Assembly: GCA_028823345.1 (NCBI GenBank)
Contig: JAPKBR010000017.1
Location: 1-64,000 of the forward strand
DNA: 64,000 nucleotides
Direction of reading: 5' to 3'
DNA from: Planctomycetota bacterium
Lineage (GTDB): Bacteria; Planctomycetota; UBA1135; GCA-002686595
Part shown: in pieces, positions 46,421 to 55,336 of the stretch
How the letters are laid out: the number at the start of each line of letters is the position of its first letter
Numbering within the stretch: position 1 is the first letter of the stretch
Made by a program: the position numbers and the translations under genes
The notes under the pieces: generated by a model
What the model was told of the DNA's origin: nothing
The model's database searches: none
The model's input: the letters and a program-made list of their open reading frames with translations, nothing else

Positions 46421-47122
46421 TTAACGCCCCATTTGATAGGTCACGAATTGGTGCTTGCGCACGTCTGCTCCGATTAATTCGTAGGGATCAGAGTTAGTGC
46501 CGTCGGGGTTGAAAGCTACGGTGGGATAACCGTCATCGTCCCATTGGCTGCCCTTGCGCTGACTGCGGCTGTCGACCCATTCCGCCATCAACATAATGCT
46601 GAGCCCCGCAGGTGCTTCGAAGTCCGGATCCGGTCCCGGAGATGCCGGAATGTCCGTCAGATCCAATCCGGGATAAACGAAGAAGAGACGCTGCTCGCGC
46701 AGGGTAGCCAAGCGACTTTTATAAATCTCCTGACGGTCTTCACCGGGTACGGAAGCGGGCGGTCTGACTTGACGGGCGCGTAACCCTTCGGAGTATGCGG
46801 GCATGAGCCAGCGCGGGCCGTACTCGGCGGCACCGGCCCAGTCCGTGTCAGCCCGGGCAGGATCCGGATAAAACCGCTCGCTGGGATAACCCACCAGCTT
46901 GGATTCGATGTCTTGGGCCAAAGAATCCTCCATGGCAGAGGACAACTCTGAGAGGGCGAGCTCTTTCTCTGCCGAACCTCGACTCGAGCGGTCAATGACC
47001 AGCTGGCCGCTGAAGTGCGCCCCAAGGGACACCCCCAGGACGCCCAAAGCCATCACGACCTCAACAATCGAGAGCCCGCGCTGCTTGCGCTGGCCTGTCC
47101 GTTGTTTCCATCCCCTAATCAT
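46421..47122 (-). CDS. PilV-like minor pilin / pseudopilin
   Basis: 233 aa from ATG 47122; an upstream ATG at 47179 would give an over-long leader. The prepilin signal is KQRG cleaved before LSIVEVVMALGVLGVSLG, with Glu at +5. The mature domain has no recognised motif beyond the helix. It is the first of three pilin-like genes, followed after four bases by the PilW-like one. In related systems PilV, PilW and PilX prime pilus assembly or form the tip complex of type IV pili or type II secretion pseudopili. Confidence 0.78.
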   Translation of the reverse strand: MIRGWKQRTGQRKQRGLSIVEVVMALGVLGVSLGAHFSGQLVIDRSSRGSAEKELALSELSSAMEDSLAQDIESKLVGYPSERFYPDPARADTDWAGAAEYGPRWLMPAYSEGLRARQVRPPASVPGEDRQEIYKSRLATLREQRLFFVYPGLDLTDIPASPGPDPDFEAPAGLSIMLMAEWVDSRSQRKGSQWDDDGYPTVAFNPDGTNSDPYELIGADVRKHQFVTYQMGR

Positions 47123-47262
47123 TTCATTATCCCCATACCAAATCCTGGACGACTCGTGCGTTTCCCCCGCACCAATCATCCATCCCCTAATTCGGCATCA
47201 ATAGGGCATCACCCTCAAACCGAACGGAGCCGGTCCAGAAATGGCACTAACGTGCCCCAGAA
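47123..47262 (-). terminator. Spacer larE/pilin genes with weak hairpin
   Basis: A GGCAC/GTGCC hairpin (47243-47247 with 47252-47256, 4-base loop) stands just beyond the larE stop and is followed on the minus strand by ATTTCT. It might be a weak terminator separating the larE and pilin transcripts. A GATAAT hexamer a few bases before the pilin ATG lacks a -35 box. Confidence 0.3.
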
Positions 47263-48096
47263 CTAGTCAATCCCGAGGACATTGACAGCATCTGTCGCAG
47301 TCGCGCGCTCAATGGGAGACAGATAGGGTGCGAGTTCGTGGGTCTCGAACCCCGCCCCGCGGAGGGCTCGGCCCAGGGCCTCAGCCTTGCCCTCGACCAT
47401 GATCCGGTCCTCGGCACCCAATTCAACCCGGGCATGGGTCCCATGATGGCGCACGCGCAAGACCCGAATGCCCAGGTCATGGAGGGAGTCCTCGGCTTTC
47501 TCCACTTGGGCCAGCGCTTCGGAAGAAACCCTGGTTCCGACCGGGATGCGTGACGCAAGACACGCACTGGCCGGTTTGTCGGCCACCTGCAAGCCCGCTT
47601 CCCGGGCATAGCGACGCACATCTTGCTTGGTAAACCCAGCTTCTGCGAGGGGCGCGTGAACCCCATGTTCCCGGGCGGCACGCTGCCCCGGGCGATCATC
47701 AAGGGCATCGTCCGCAATTTCCCCGAGCGCGACGAATGGGATTCCGTGCCCCTTGCGCCACAGATCAAGGGCCTCGAAGAGAGCCGCCTTACAAAAGTAA
47801 CAGCGGTCCCCGCGATTGGCCTGGTAATCGGGATTCGCTTGCTCGAGAGTCTTGAGCTCGACCAACTCGATTCCAATCCCTTCGGCCGTCTTGCGAGCGG
47901 CCACCAACTCACGTCGGGGCAAAGACGCTGAATCAGCAATCACTGCCCGGGCTTGTTCTCCCAGAACCGAAAAGGCCGCGTGGCTCAAAACGCTGGAATC
48001 CACCCCGCCGGAAAACGCAACGGCCAGGGGACTGAGATCTTCCAAGCGGGCCAAGAGGTGTTCCCTGCGCTCGGAATAGGAGTCATCTCGTTGCAT
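47263..48096 (-). CDS. larE: ATP-dependent sacrificial sulfur transferase LarE-like
   Basis: 277 aa from ATG 48096. It has the PP-loop pyrophosphatase motif AFSGGVDSS (28-36) and the LarE-typical NRGDRCYFCK segment (94-103). The sacrificial Cys corresponds to Cys-179 in SACLASRIPVGTRV. LarE adenylates and donates its own cysteine sulfur to build the nickel-pincer cofactor of lactate racemase. larA, larB and larC are not in the window, so another sulfur acceptor is possible. The gene follows the gamma-carbonic-anhydrase gene by two bases, and sulfur-carrier genes thiS and thiG lie upstream in the same direction. Confidence 0.88.
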   Translation of the reverse strand: MQRDDSYSERREHLLARLEDLSPLAVAFSGGVDSSVLSHAAFSVLGEQARAVIADSASLPRRELVAARKTAEGIGIELVELKTLEQANPDYQANRGDRCYFCKAALFEALDLWRKGHGIPFVALGEIADDALDDRPGQRAAREHGVHAPLAEAGFTKQDVRRYAREAGLQVADKPASACLASRIPVGTRVSSEALAQVEKAEDSLHDLGIRVLRVRHHGTHARVELGAEDRIMVEGKAEALGRALRGAGFETHELAPYLSPIERATATDAVNVLGID

Positions 48097-48098
48097 GC

Positions 48099-48620
48099 TC
48101 AAACCCCTTTCCCTTCCCCCACATAACTGCGCATGTTGTCCACATACCCCTGGGCCGAGCGCCGAAAGTCCCCCACCTCCTCGTCGGTGATCTGACGCAC
48201 AATGCGACCGGGAACACCGGCCACCAAAGAACGCGCTGGCACTTGCATGCCCTCCTTGACCACCGTGCCCGCAGCGATCAAGCATTCGTCCCCGATGGAT
48301 GACCCGGCCAAGAGGATCGCGCCCATGCCAATCAGCGTGCGATCCCCCACCTTCACCCCGTGCAGCACACAGCCATGCCCCACGGTGACATCTTCGCCAA
48401 TCACATTGGGAAGGCCTGGATCCGCGTGGACCATGGTCAAGTCTTGAATGTTCGTGCGCGCACCAATGACCAGGGGCGCGTCATCCCCCCGCAACACGCA
48501 ACCAAACCAGATCGAGACGTCCTCGCCCAGAGTAATGTCGCCAGTCAGTACGGCGCCCTCGGCGGCAAATGCCCCGCCTTCTAGGGGCTTCATCAGGTTG
48601 GTCTTGGGATACAGGGTCAT
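48099..48620 (-). CDS. Gamma-carbonic-anhydrase-like hexapeptide-repeat protein
   Basis: 173 aa left-handed beta-helix protein of the YrdA/CaiE/gamma-CA group. Hexapeptide repeats run from about 18 to 130 (GEDVSIWFGCVLRGD, GARTNIQDLTMVHAD, GEDVTVGHGCVLHG). The three zinc-ligand histidines of gamma carbonic anhydrases are in place at about 65, 82 and 87. Many such homologues lack measured carbonic anhydrase activity, so the reaction is uncertain. It begins two bases after the CPBP protease stop. Confidence 0.9.
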   Translation of the reverse strand: MTLYPKTNLMKPLEGGAFAAEGAVLTGDITLGEDVSIWFGCVLRGDDAPLVIGARTNIQDLTMVHADPGLPNVIGEDVTVGHGCVLHGVKVGDRTLIGMGAILLAGSSIGDECLIAAGTVVKEGMQVPARSLVAGVPGRIVRQITDEEVGDFRRSAQGYVDNMRSYVGEGKGV

Positions 48621-48622
48621 AA

Positions 48623-49426
48623 CTAAGTGGAAAAGGAAAGCAGAACAATCTGCACCCCATTATTCATAGCGTGCAACGCAAAAGGAACAAAGAGATTCCC
48701 GCTCAGAACCATCGCCCCCCCCATGGCAAGGGCCAGCACAAAGATCGGGCCCGAAGCTGCGGGACCGTGCAGGGCTGCGAATACCAAGGAACTCACGCCT
48801 ATGGCGCCGGCTGTTCCGAAACGCGAACGCAAGCTATTGAGCAGAACCCCACGGAAGAGCAGTTCTTCCAGGAATGGAATCAAGAGAACCACCAGCAAGA
48901 AAATGATGCCGGAACCTTCGCCGCTGGTAGAGATTAAGTCTTTCACATCCTGCACCGGCAGGTCACCGGTGAAGAACACCCAAGCTTGACTCCAAAAGAG
49001 ATTGAAGCCAAAGAAGAGCGGCATCAGCAGGAACCATACCATGATGCCCGTGCGCAAACCGCGTCCGGAACCAGGGCTAACCCAACCCAATGCGTCGAGG
49101 CGGTCCGCAGCAATACTGCTACGCAGAGCAGGGTAGATGGCCACGGCCATCAGGGCGGCCGAGAGAGCTAGTTGTCGCGAAGCGTCGAGTTCCACGCCCA
49201 CGGCCTCCGTCAACCCAGCCACAATAATACTCGCCAAGAGGAACAGGCCCAAGCCCACAAAGAGCTCGCGTCGCCCCACCGCCGGCGGAAGCGGAGGTTC
49301 ACTTTGGGGATGCCGCCCCTGAATCAACTGTATCGCCAAAACCCCCAGTCCAAGCCCAAAGAGCATCAAGCCCAGGGTCAAGAGAAACAACAAGGGGCTC
49401 ACGAGTTCTTCGGGATTGGGCTGCAT
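48623..49426 (-). CDS. CPBP family intramembrane glutamic endopeptidase
   Basis: 267 aa with multiple membrane helices. The CPBP (CaaX protease/bacteriocin-processing) motifs are EELLFRG at 187-193, the His at 220 in FAALHGP, and HAMNN at 252-256. These proteases sit in the membrane and process prenylated or small membrane peptides in some systems; the substrate here is unknown. Its ATG overlaps the thiG stop by one base (TGATG), so it is coupled to the thiazole genes without an obvious functional link. Confidence 0.9.
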   Translation of the reverse strand: MQPNPEELVSPLLFLLTLGLMLFGLGLGVLAIQLIQGRHPQSEPPLPPAVGRRELFVGLGLFLLASIIVAGLTEAVGVELDASRQLALSAALMAVAIYPALRSSIAADRLDALGWVSPGSGRGLRTGIMVWFLLMPLFFGFNLFWSQAWVFFTGDLPVQDVKDLISTSGEGSGIIFLLVVLLIPFLEELLFRGVLLNSLRSRFGTAGAIGVSSLVFAALHGPAASGPIFVLALAMGGAMVLSGNLFVPFALHAMNNGVQIVLLSFST

Positions 49427-50226
49427 CAGGAGGAAAGTGCCTCACCCAACAAGCCCGCCTCGGGAGAAGACGCTTGGGCATGCAAGCGAGAGGGCATGCG
49501 TCCAGCAAGGTACGCGTCACGACCCGCGCAGCAAGCGAACTTCATCGCCCGGGCCATACGTTCGGGATCTTCTGCTCCTGCAACAGCCGAATTCAAGAGG
49601 ACCCCATCAGCCCCCAACTCCATGGCCTGAGCCACATCGCTTGCGGTGCCAAGCCCCGCGTCCACGATCAGTGGTAAGTCGACCAGGCTGCGGGCAATCT
49701 CGATGTTTCCCGGGTTGGAAACGCCGCGGCCAGAGCCAATGGGCGAACCCGCTGGCATAACCGCAGCCGCACCAGCGTCCGCCAAAGTCGCCACCAGACG
49801 GGGATCATCAGAGCAGTACGCCATGACATGGAAACCCTCGGCCACCAAGATCTTGGTGGCCTCCACCGTACCCAATGGATCCGGCAACAAGGTGCGTGGG
49901 TCACCGATCACTTCCAACTTGATCAGGGGTGTGTCGAGCAGTTCCCGGGCCAGCCGCGCCGTGCGTAGGGCATCAGCCACCGTGTAGCAGCCCGCTGTAT
50001 TGGGCAAGATCTGAAAACGCTTGCGATCAATGTGATCCAGCAAACTGGTCCCCGCCCGCTGATCAAGGTTGACCCTTCGCACGGCAACGGTGATCAACTC
50101 GCTACCCGAGGCGTCGAGACAAGCGATCATTTCTTGGTGCGAGGCATAACGCCCCGAGCCCATCAATAGGCGCGAGGTCAATTGCAGGGACCCGATCTTG
50201 AGGGGCTTGTCCAAGGGAGGTCCCAT
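49426..50226 (-). CDS. thiG: Thiazole synthase
   Basis: 266 aa TIM-barrel enzyme making the thiazole phosphate moiety of thiamine from deoxyxylulose phosphate, dehydroglycine and ThiS thiocarboxylate. The Schiff-base Lys is at 103 in LIKLEVIGDP. The N-terminal LLMGSGRYAS, the VRRVNLD strand, and the phosphate-binding GVSNPGNIEIA and DAGLGTASDVAQAMELGADGVLLNSA in outline (DAGLGT...GADGVLLNS) are all present. It starts three bases after thiS. thiF, thiH/thiO and thiE are not in the window. Confidence 0.96.
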   Translation of the reverse strand: MGPPLDKPLKIGSLQLTSRLLMGSGRYASHQEMIACLDASGSELITVAVRRVNLDQRAGTSLLDHIDRKRFQILPNTAGCYTVADALRTARLARELLDTPLIKLEVIGDPRTLLPDPLGTVEATKILVAEGFHVMAYCSDDPRLVATLADAGAAAVMPAGSPIGSGRGVSNPGNIEIARSLVDLPLIVDAGLGTASDVAQAMELGADGVLLNSAVAGAEDPERMARAMKFACCAGRDAYLAGRMPSRLHAQASSPEAGLLGEALSS

Positions 50227-50229
50227 GAA

Positions 50230-50436
50230 TCAACCGCCCCCCACCAAGGTCACGACTTCGATGCGATCCCCGGCGCTGAGTTCGCGCTCGGTCCACTTCG
50301 CCCGCGGAACCAACTCGCCGTTCACTTCCAGTGCAACCTGGGTCTCGGCCACGCCCATGGTCTCGAGCAACCCCGGCAACTTGGTGCCCGCGGGCACCTC
50401 TTGGGGCTTGCCGTTCACCAAAAGGGTATGACTCAT
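50230..50436 (-). CDS. thiS: Sulfur carrier protein ThiS
   Basis: 68 aa, beta-grasp fold. It ends VTLVGGG, providing the C-terminal Gly-Gly that is thiocarboxylated. The N-terminal strand has LVNGKPQEVPAG and the middle VALEVNGELVPRAKW, both typical. The adjacent thiG uses it as sulfur donor. The adenylyltransferase (ThiF) that would activate it is not encoded nearby. Confidence 0.93.
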   Translation of the reverse strand: MSHTLLVNGKPQEVPAGTKLPGLLETMGVAETQVALEVNGELVPRAKWTERELSAGDRIEVVTLVGGG

Positions 50437-50458
50437 GGGCTGCAGTATAGAAAAGCCC

Positions 50459-51640
50459 CTAGGTCACGCGCATGAAGGCGCACTTGAGGTAGTCCGTTTC
50501 CGGCAGCCCAAGCCGCACGGGGTGGTCTGGGGAGGCGCCAGTGAAGGCTTCCAGCATGGTATCCCGGTGACTGACCCTTGCCGCAGAGGCAAGGTGTCCC
50601 AAGAATTCCGAAGCCCAAATCGCGTGGGAGCAAGAGGCACTGACCACATGGCCCCCGGGGACAGCCAGAAGCATAGCCCGACGGTTGAGTTCCACATATC
50701 CGCGCTCGGCGCCGCGCTTCTCGCGCTTGTTGCGGGCGAAGGCCGGAGGGTCCACCACAATCATGTCCCAAAGCTCCTTGGCCTCGGCACGCTTGCGCAG
50801 ATCCTTCATGCAATCCACCCGTTCAACCTTGACCCTGTCGGCGACACCGGAGAGTTCCGCGTTGACCAAAATCCGTTCACAGGCAGCGGCGTTTTGCTCC
50901 AAGCAGAGAACCTCTTCTGCTCCTGCGAGCGCCGCACGAATCCCGAACAGGCCGTCATAGGCAAAGGTATCCAGCACGCGTCCGCCGGGACGCAGCGCCG
51001 CCGCTTTCACGCGGTTGCTGCTCATGTCCAAGTACGCACCGGTCTTGTGACCTTCACGCACATCGACACGATAAACCAATCCGCCCTCTTCGCGCACCTC
51101 GATGGGGCCATCGATGACGCCACTCAAGAGTTCGACCCGGGGCTCGAGGCCTTCAAAGCGTCGCACGGACAGATCCGATCGTTCCAAGACCGCAGTGGGC
51201 TCAAAGGGCAGAGCCTCAATCAGCACCTCCACGAAGAAATCGCGCATGCGATCCGCAGCTTGGGTGCCGATCTGCAGCACTAGGGTTTTGGCATAGCGAT
51301 CAACCACCAAGCCAGGAATCCCCTCCGCATCTCCGCTGATCAAACGGCAGGCGCCTTCAGGATTCATCATGCCCAGATTTTCCCGGGCGCTGATGGCTCG
51401 GCGCATTCGTCCGAGCCAGAACTCCCGATTGGGCTGTTCCTCTTCTCTGGTGACCATGCGAAGAGCAATTTTGGACTCGGCGCTGTAGAGGCCCCAGCCC
51501 AAAATTTCGCCCTCGGGCGCGTAAATCGGGACCAGGTCACCGGGAGTTCCCTCCCCGTCAGCTACATCGTCCTTGTAAATCCAAGGATGGCCTTTCAGGA
51601 GCCACCTGCGGCCTTTGCCGCTCAATATCATCTTACCCAT
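50459..51640 (-). CDS. Class I SAM-dependent 23S rRNA methyltransferase (RlmI-like)
   Basis: 393 aa. The N-terminus is a PUA-type domain (WLLKGHPWIYKDDV). A middle RlmI-specific region contains VREGHKTGAYLDM at 194-206. The Rossmann fold follows with SAM motif I as VLDTFAYDGLFG at about 222-233, and the catalytic motif VVDPPAFARN at 295-304. A late Cys-Ser (SASCSHAI) corresponds to the catalytic Cys region of m5C-type enzymes. RlmI/YccW methylates C1962 of 23S rRNA in E. coli. Substrate identity here is inferred, as paralogues (RlmK-like) share the fold. Confidence 0.88.
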   Translation of the reverse strand: MGKMILSGKGRRWLLKGHPWIYKDDVADGEGTPGDLVPIYAPEGEILGWGLYSAESKIALRMVTREEEQPNREFWLGRMRRAISARENLGMMNPEGACRLISGDAEGIPGLVVDRYAKTLVLQIGTQAADRMRDFFVEVLIEALPFEPTAVLERSDLSVRRFEGLEPRVELLSGVIDGPIEVREEGGLVYRVDVREGHKTGAYLDMSSNRVKAAALRPGGRVLDTFAYDGLFGIRAALAGAEEVLCLEQNAAACERILVNAELSGVADRVKVERVDCMKDLRKRAEAKELWDMIVVDPPAFARNKREKRGAERGYVELNRRAMLLAVPGGHVVSASCSHAIWASEFLGHLASAARVSHRDTMLEAFTGASPDHPVRLGLPETDYLKCAFMRVT

Positions 51641-51723
51641 GGAGTTTTTTCCTCTCTGTCGAGCCGCGCAGCTTATCAGAGGGAGGACGGGGAAGGGCCG
51701 CAGACTTGCCCAATCAGTAAACC

Positions 51724-54072
51724 TCAGTCCACCAAATCTAGAAACCGTGAATCTTCCCGCAGGCTGACCAGATCAGGATCCCGCGCGGCCCAGTCTTTAT
51801 CCCGGCGTAATTCGCCTGGGGTAGTCCCCCCCTGGGCCAGGGAGCGCTCAAGCCACTGGAGGGCCGCATCTCGATTGCCCAGCAAGGCCTGGGTGCAGGC
51901 CAAGTTGTACTCCATGCCCGGTTCTGGACTTACCTGGCTCAAGAGGTCCAGGGCCTCTTCAAGACGCCCCGCCCGGGCCCGATAGCAGGCCAGCAACACG
52001 GCGGAAGAGGCAGTGCCCCGAAGCTCATGAGCCTGCTCTACCCAAGCGACAGCTTTCTCCGGTTGCCCTAATTTGACGTTCGCATTGACCGCCAAGGAGG
52101 ACAACAAACCCGCCAACTGACCCCGGGCCTGAGCCATAAGCCCGCCCCCAATCCCACGGGCCTTGAGCGTCGCGATCAGACTTTCCGCGCGCTCCACACC
52201 ACGCAACAAAGCCTCTTCCGCACGGAGAGGTTCATCCATGTCGGTGTAGGCAGTCCCCGCTTGAGAGTCCGCCCGGGCCTGCTGAATTTGGGACAAGAGA
52301 AACCAGCTCGGGGAATTCCCAGCCTCGGCAATGTCGCGACCATAACGAGTGGCAAGAGCGAGGGCCTCCGAAGGTCGCCCCTCTCGGCGCAATTCCTCAG
52401 CCAAGCGCAGGGCCATATCGCTGGGCCGCCTTAGGCTGCTGACAACCCCCCAATTCAACGGTCCGGCCACTAGATTGTTGACGAACCGCACCTGACCCTG
52501 CCGATTTTTTTCCGCGAGGAAAGAACCCTCATCCAGCAAAAATGGCACGCGTTGAATTTCCGTAGTGCCCCGTTCCGCGCTTAAGAGGCGCTCGCTCAGA
52601 CGCTTCAGACTCCAGCGCTGCTCATTCATCCAATAGCTCCGCAGAGGGTCTTGGAGCGGGTTTGTGACCCTTTCGTCGTCCCAGTCGTAGGGCGCGAAAC
52701 CAGGCATTTCGCGCCCGGAAACCGTTGCTAACAGACGGCCCAAGGTGCGGCGCGCCGCCAGCCCTCGATCGACTGAATCTTCGGACATGTGGCGCGCACC
52801 CAACAACCACATCACCATAGACATATCACCGAGTAAGACCGCATCCCAGTTGCTGGCGGTGGAGATACTGTGCCGCGCATTGGCCGCATCAATCTCCAAG
52901 CAGGCCTGGTGAAAGTCCCTTGCCCGATGCAGGGCGGTCCCGAGTTCCTGCCCCGAAGGGGATGTAGGATCCACCAGCAACTCTCCATAGAGATCCGCCA
53001 GAAGAAGCAGGCCCCGCACCTTCATGGCTTCCCCGTACACAATCTGGTTGACGCGGGAACGGGTGCGATCACCGCGAGCGGCAATCGTCGCGACAAGGTG
53101 CTGGTGGCCCCGTGCCAGATGCTGTTTGCTTTCCGAGTGCTGACCTCCGGCAACCGCAACGATCGCCGCCAAGAGTTCAATGCGACTGGACATCATTTGG
53201 GCTTCGAAGGAACCCCTTTGATCTAAAAGGATCCCTGGCACTTGAAGCAGGAGCGCGTCAGACCAGCGCTTGGCCAAAGCCCAATCCCCGCCACCAAGCA
53301 AAGTCGCCCGGGCCAGGTCGATCAGCAACCAACGTTTGCGCGAGTCCGCCGCCAGCAGAGCCTCCCCCCTTTGGGCCATCAACTCCGAATCTCCCAGGGC
53401 CCACAGCCGGGCGATCAGGGTCTTGCGCCCCGCGATCCCCGCCGCCCGCAGGATGGGGTCCAGGCCTCGCCCAGCAAAGGCGAGCTCCATGGGGCTCCCC
53501 TTTGGAGCGGCGGGATCCGCCAGCAGGGGCGCCAACCTTGCGAGGGCTGCGGCGGTGATAACCGGATCCAAAGGCGTCTCTAGGCCCTCCTTCTCCTGGG
53601 CCATCAGGTCCAGCAATGGACCCAAACTGCGGGGTGTAACGGGTAAATAACTTAGGGCCAGGGCCCCCTGGGTGGGCTCGAAGCCCCGGGCAAGACTCAG
53701 GAGGGCCTGGCAACCGGCCCGGGTGTCAAAGGCACCGAGAATCTCCATGGCGAGCAATCCAGAGGGGGATTTGGGCCCCACCTCGGCGATTTGAGCCAGG
53801 ACCCCAATAAGCCCTGGGGATCCACGGCCTGGATCTACTCTGAGGGCCAAAAGGGCGGCACGCCGCTGCTGCTCAGTTTGCCCGGGATCCAGCCGAGCCA
53901 CCCACTGTTCCGGCCCCCGGCCCGGCTCCTGCGGGGCAACTTCCTGAACGACTCGAGCACTCGAAAAACCAAACTCGGGGAACACCGGCACCCCAGGACC
54001 CAAGCAGCAGCACCCGGCCCAGAGGCCAAGGACGCCAAGGGTTCTGCTCACAGACTTGAACCGGGACTCCAC
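51724..54072 (-). CDS. Putative TPR/HEAT-repeat lipoprotein
   Basis: 782 aa from GTG 54072, one base after the stop of the activator gene; longer frames with ATG starts run back into that gene. The N-terminus VESRFKSVSRTLGVLGLWAGC has a basic part, a hydrophobic core and a lipobox ending LWAGC, so a lipoprotein is likely. Residues about 80-300 look like HEAT repeats (ALLALRVDP, LLAMEILGAFDTRAG). The C-terminal 200 residues are TPR repeats ending with EYNLACTQALLGNRDAALQWLE and a final DSRFLDLVD, typical of TPR proteins in this phylum. It is translationally coupled to the sigma-54-type activator. Specific function unknown. Confidence 0.7.
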   Translation of the reverse strand: MESRFKSVSRTLGVLGLWAGCCCLGPGVPVFPEFGFSSARVVQEVAPQEPGRGPEQWVARLDPGQTEQQRRAALLALRVDPGRGSPGLIGVLAQIAEVGPKSPSGLLAMEILGAFDTRAGCQALLSLARGFEPTQGALALSYLPVTPRSLGPLLDLMAQEKEGLETPLDPVITAAALARLAPLLADPAAPKGSPMELAFAGRGLDPILRAAGIAGRKTLIARLWALGDSELMAQRGEALLAADSRKRWLLIDLARATLLGGGDWALAKRWSDALLLQVPGILLDQRGSFEAQMMSSRIELLAAIVAVAGGQHSESKQHLARGHQHLVATIAARGDRTRSRVNQIVYGEAMKVRGLLLLADLYGELLVDPTSPSGQELGTALHRARDFHQACLEIDAANARHSISTASNWDAVLLGDMSMVMWLLGARHMSEDSVDRGLAARRTLGRLLATVSGREMPGFAPYDWDDERVTNPLQDPLRSYWMNEQRWSLKRLSERLLSAERGTTEIQRVPFLLDEGSFLAEKNRQGQVRFVNNLVAGPLNWGVVSSLRRPSDMALRLAEELRREGRPSEALALATRYGRDIAEAGNSPSWFLLSQIQQARADSQAGTAYTDMDEPLRAEEALLRGVERAESLIATLKARGIGGGLMAQARGQLAGLLSSLAVNANVKLGQPEKAVAWVEQAHELRGTASSAVLLACYRARAGRLEEALDLLSQVSPEPGMEYNLACTQALLGNRDAALQWLERSLAQGGTTPGELRRDKDWAARDPDLVSLREDSRFLDLVD

Positions 54073-54073
54073 C

Positions 54074-55189
54074 CTAACTCGGCCCCCCCGAATCCTCGGC
54101 CTTATCCCCATCAGTCGAGACCCCACCGCTCCCCTCTTGACCCTCTTGCCCTTTACGCAACCGATACTCAAACGTGCGTCGAGAAATCCCCAGACGCCGG
54201 GCCGCCGCAGATGCATTGCCACGGGTGGCTTTCATGGCCGCCCGCAGTAAGGCATCGTTGAGATCATCCAGAGAAACACCCGCCGCAAGGGCAGACTCGG
54301 CCACTTGATCCGCTGCTCCACAAGCCCCTTCGGCCAAGTATGCCAGGGCCTCGGCCTGCACCTCGGAATCATCCCCAGCTAGGGCTAAGGCACGTTCTAG
54401 GGCATTTCCCAACTCAGCCAAATTCCCCGGCCAAGGGTGAGCGGCAAGAACTTCCAGGGCTTCTTTGCTCACCGGGCGCGGCTCAAGACCCGCCCGTTGT
54501 GCCGCGTCTCCCATCATGGCCGGCACCAATTCGTGCAGGTCCTCGATACGATCCCGAAGGGGAGGTACCAGAAGTTCAACCACCGCTAGGCGATAGAAAA
54601 GGTCCTCCCTAAAACGGCCCGCCGCCACCTCCTCTTGGAGAGATCGCCGGCTTGTGGCGATGATGCGCACATCGATCGGTGTGGACTTGTCCGCACCCAA
54701 GGGTTCCACCACTTTCTCCTGCAACACCCGCAGGAGTTTGGTCTGCAGAGCCGCGGGTAAATCCTCGACCCCATCCAGCACGAGTGAGCCCCCTTCGGCC
54801 GCTCGGAAACGTCCCAGCCGAGCTTCGGCGGCACCGGTGAATGCCCCCGCTTCATGGCCAAACAACTCGGCTTCCAAGAGGGCGGGCGAGAGGGCTGCGG
54901 GCTGGACCACCATAAGAGGACCCGCGGCCCGCTCGCTGGCCAGGTGCAGAGCCCTTGCGGCACGGGACTTTCCGCTACCGGACTCCCCCACGATCAAGAC
55001 CGTGGTGTGGGTCCCGGCGAGTTTTTCAAGACGCGACCGGAAGGCCCCCATCACCGTGGAATGCCCGTCCAGCGAGGTGGAGTTCCCCTGGAGCTGGGAG
55101 CCCGGATGAGAATTCCCTCCGGAAGAGTGATTCTCTGGGCCTCCTGCGGTTGACGCAGACCCCTGGGGTACTTCAAAATGATCAGTCAC
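54074..55189 (-). CDS. Sigma-54-dependent-type transcriptional activator with altered Walker B
   Basis: 371 aa from GTG 55189 (AGGA four bases upstream); an earlier ATG at 55378 would overlap nusA. The first 45 residues are low-complexity, with no receiver, GAF or FHA sensor domain. The AAA+ domain has Walker A GESGSGKS at 68-75 and the sigma-54 contact loop GAFTGA at 115-120. Walker B reads [11 protein letters not shown] where LFLDEIGELP is usual, so the catalytic Glu is Gly. The sensor region ([22 protein letters not shown] in outline: DLFYRLAV...PPLRDR) is normal. A Fis-type helix-turn-helix ([21 protein letters not shown]) ends the protein. Target promoters are unknown. Confidence 0.88.
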   Translation of the reverse strand: MTDHFEVPQGSASTAGGPENHSSGGNSHPGSQLQGNSTSLDGHSTVMGAFRSRLEKLAGTHTTVLIVGESGSGKSRAARALHLASERAAGPLMVVQPAALSPALLEAELFGHEAGAFTGAAEARLGRFRAAEGGSLVLDGVEDLPAALQTKLLRVLQEKVVEPLGADKSTPIDVRIIATSRRSLQEEVAAGRFREDLFYRLAVVELLVPPLRDRIEDLHELVPAMMGDAAQRAGLEPRPVSKEALEVLAAHPWPGNLAELGNALERALALAGDDSEVQAEALAYLAEGACGAADQVAESALAAGVSLDDLNDALLRAAMKATRGNASAAARRLGISRRTFEYRLRKGQEGQEGSGGVSTDGDKAEDSGGPS

Positions 55190-55272
55190 AGTTCCTTTGG
55201 TCTTGTTCTGGTGAGCGCTTCCCTGCGTGCACTTGGACGCCTGCCGGAAGTGGGGGTTACCCCGCTTCCTTG

Positions 55273-55278
55273 CATAAT
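55273..55278 (+). promoter_or_regulatory. Possible -10 box of nusA
   Basis: CATAAT (5 of 6) about 58 bases before the nusA ATG, preceded by TTG. No recognisable -35 box stands at the right spacing, so the assignment is weak. Confidence 0.3.
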
Positions 55279-55336
55279 AGGCTAGGAACCCCGTCACTGC
55301 CAGAGAACCCTGAACAAGCCCCCCGAGGGCATCCCC

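Noticed and set aside
47123-47262. Sigma-54 (-24/-12) promoter before the pilin genes
   Set aside because: GG and GC doublets occur but never with the required 10-base spacing.
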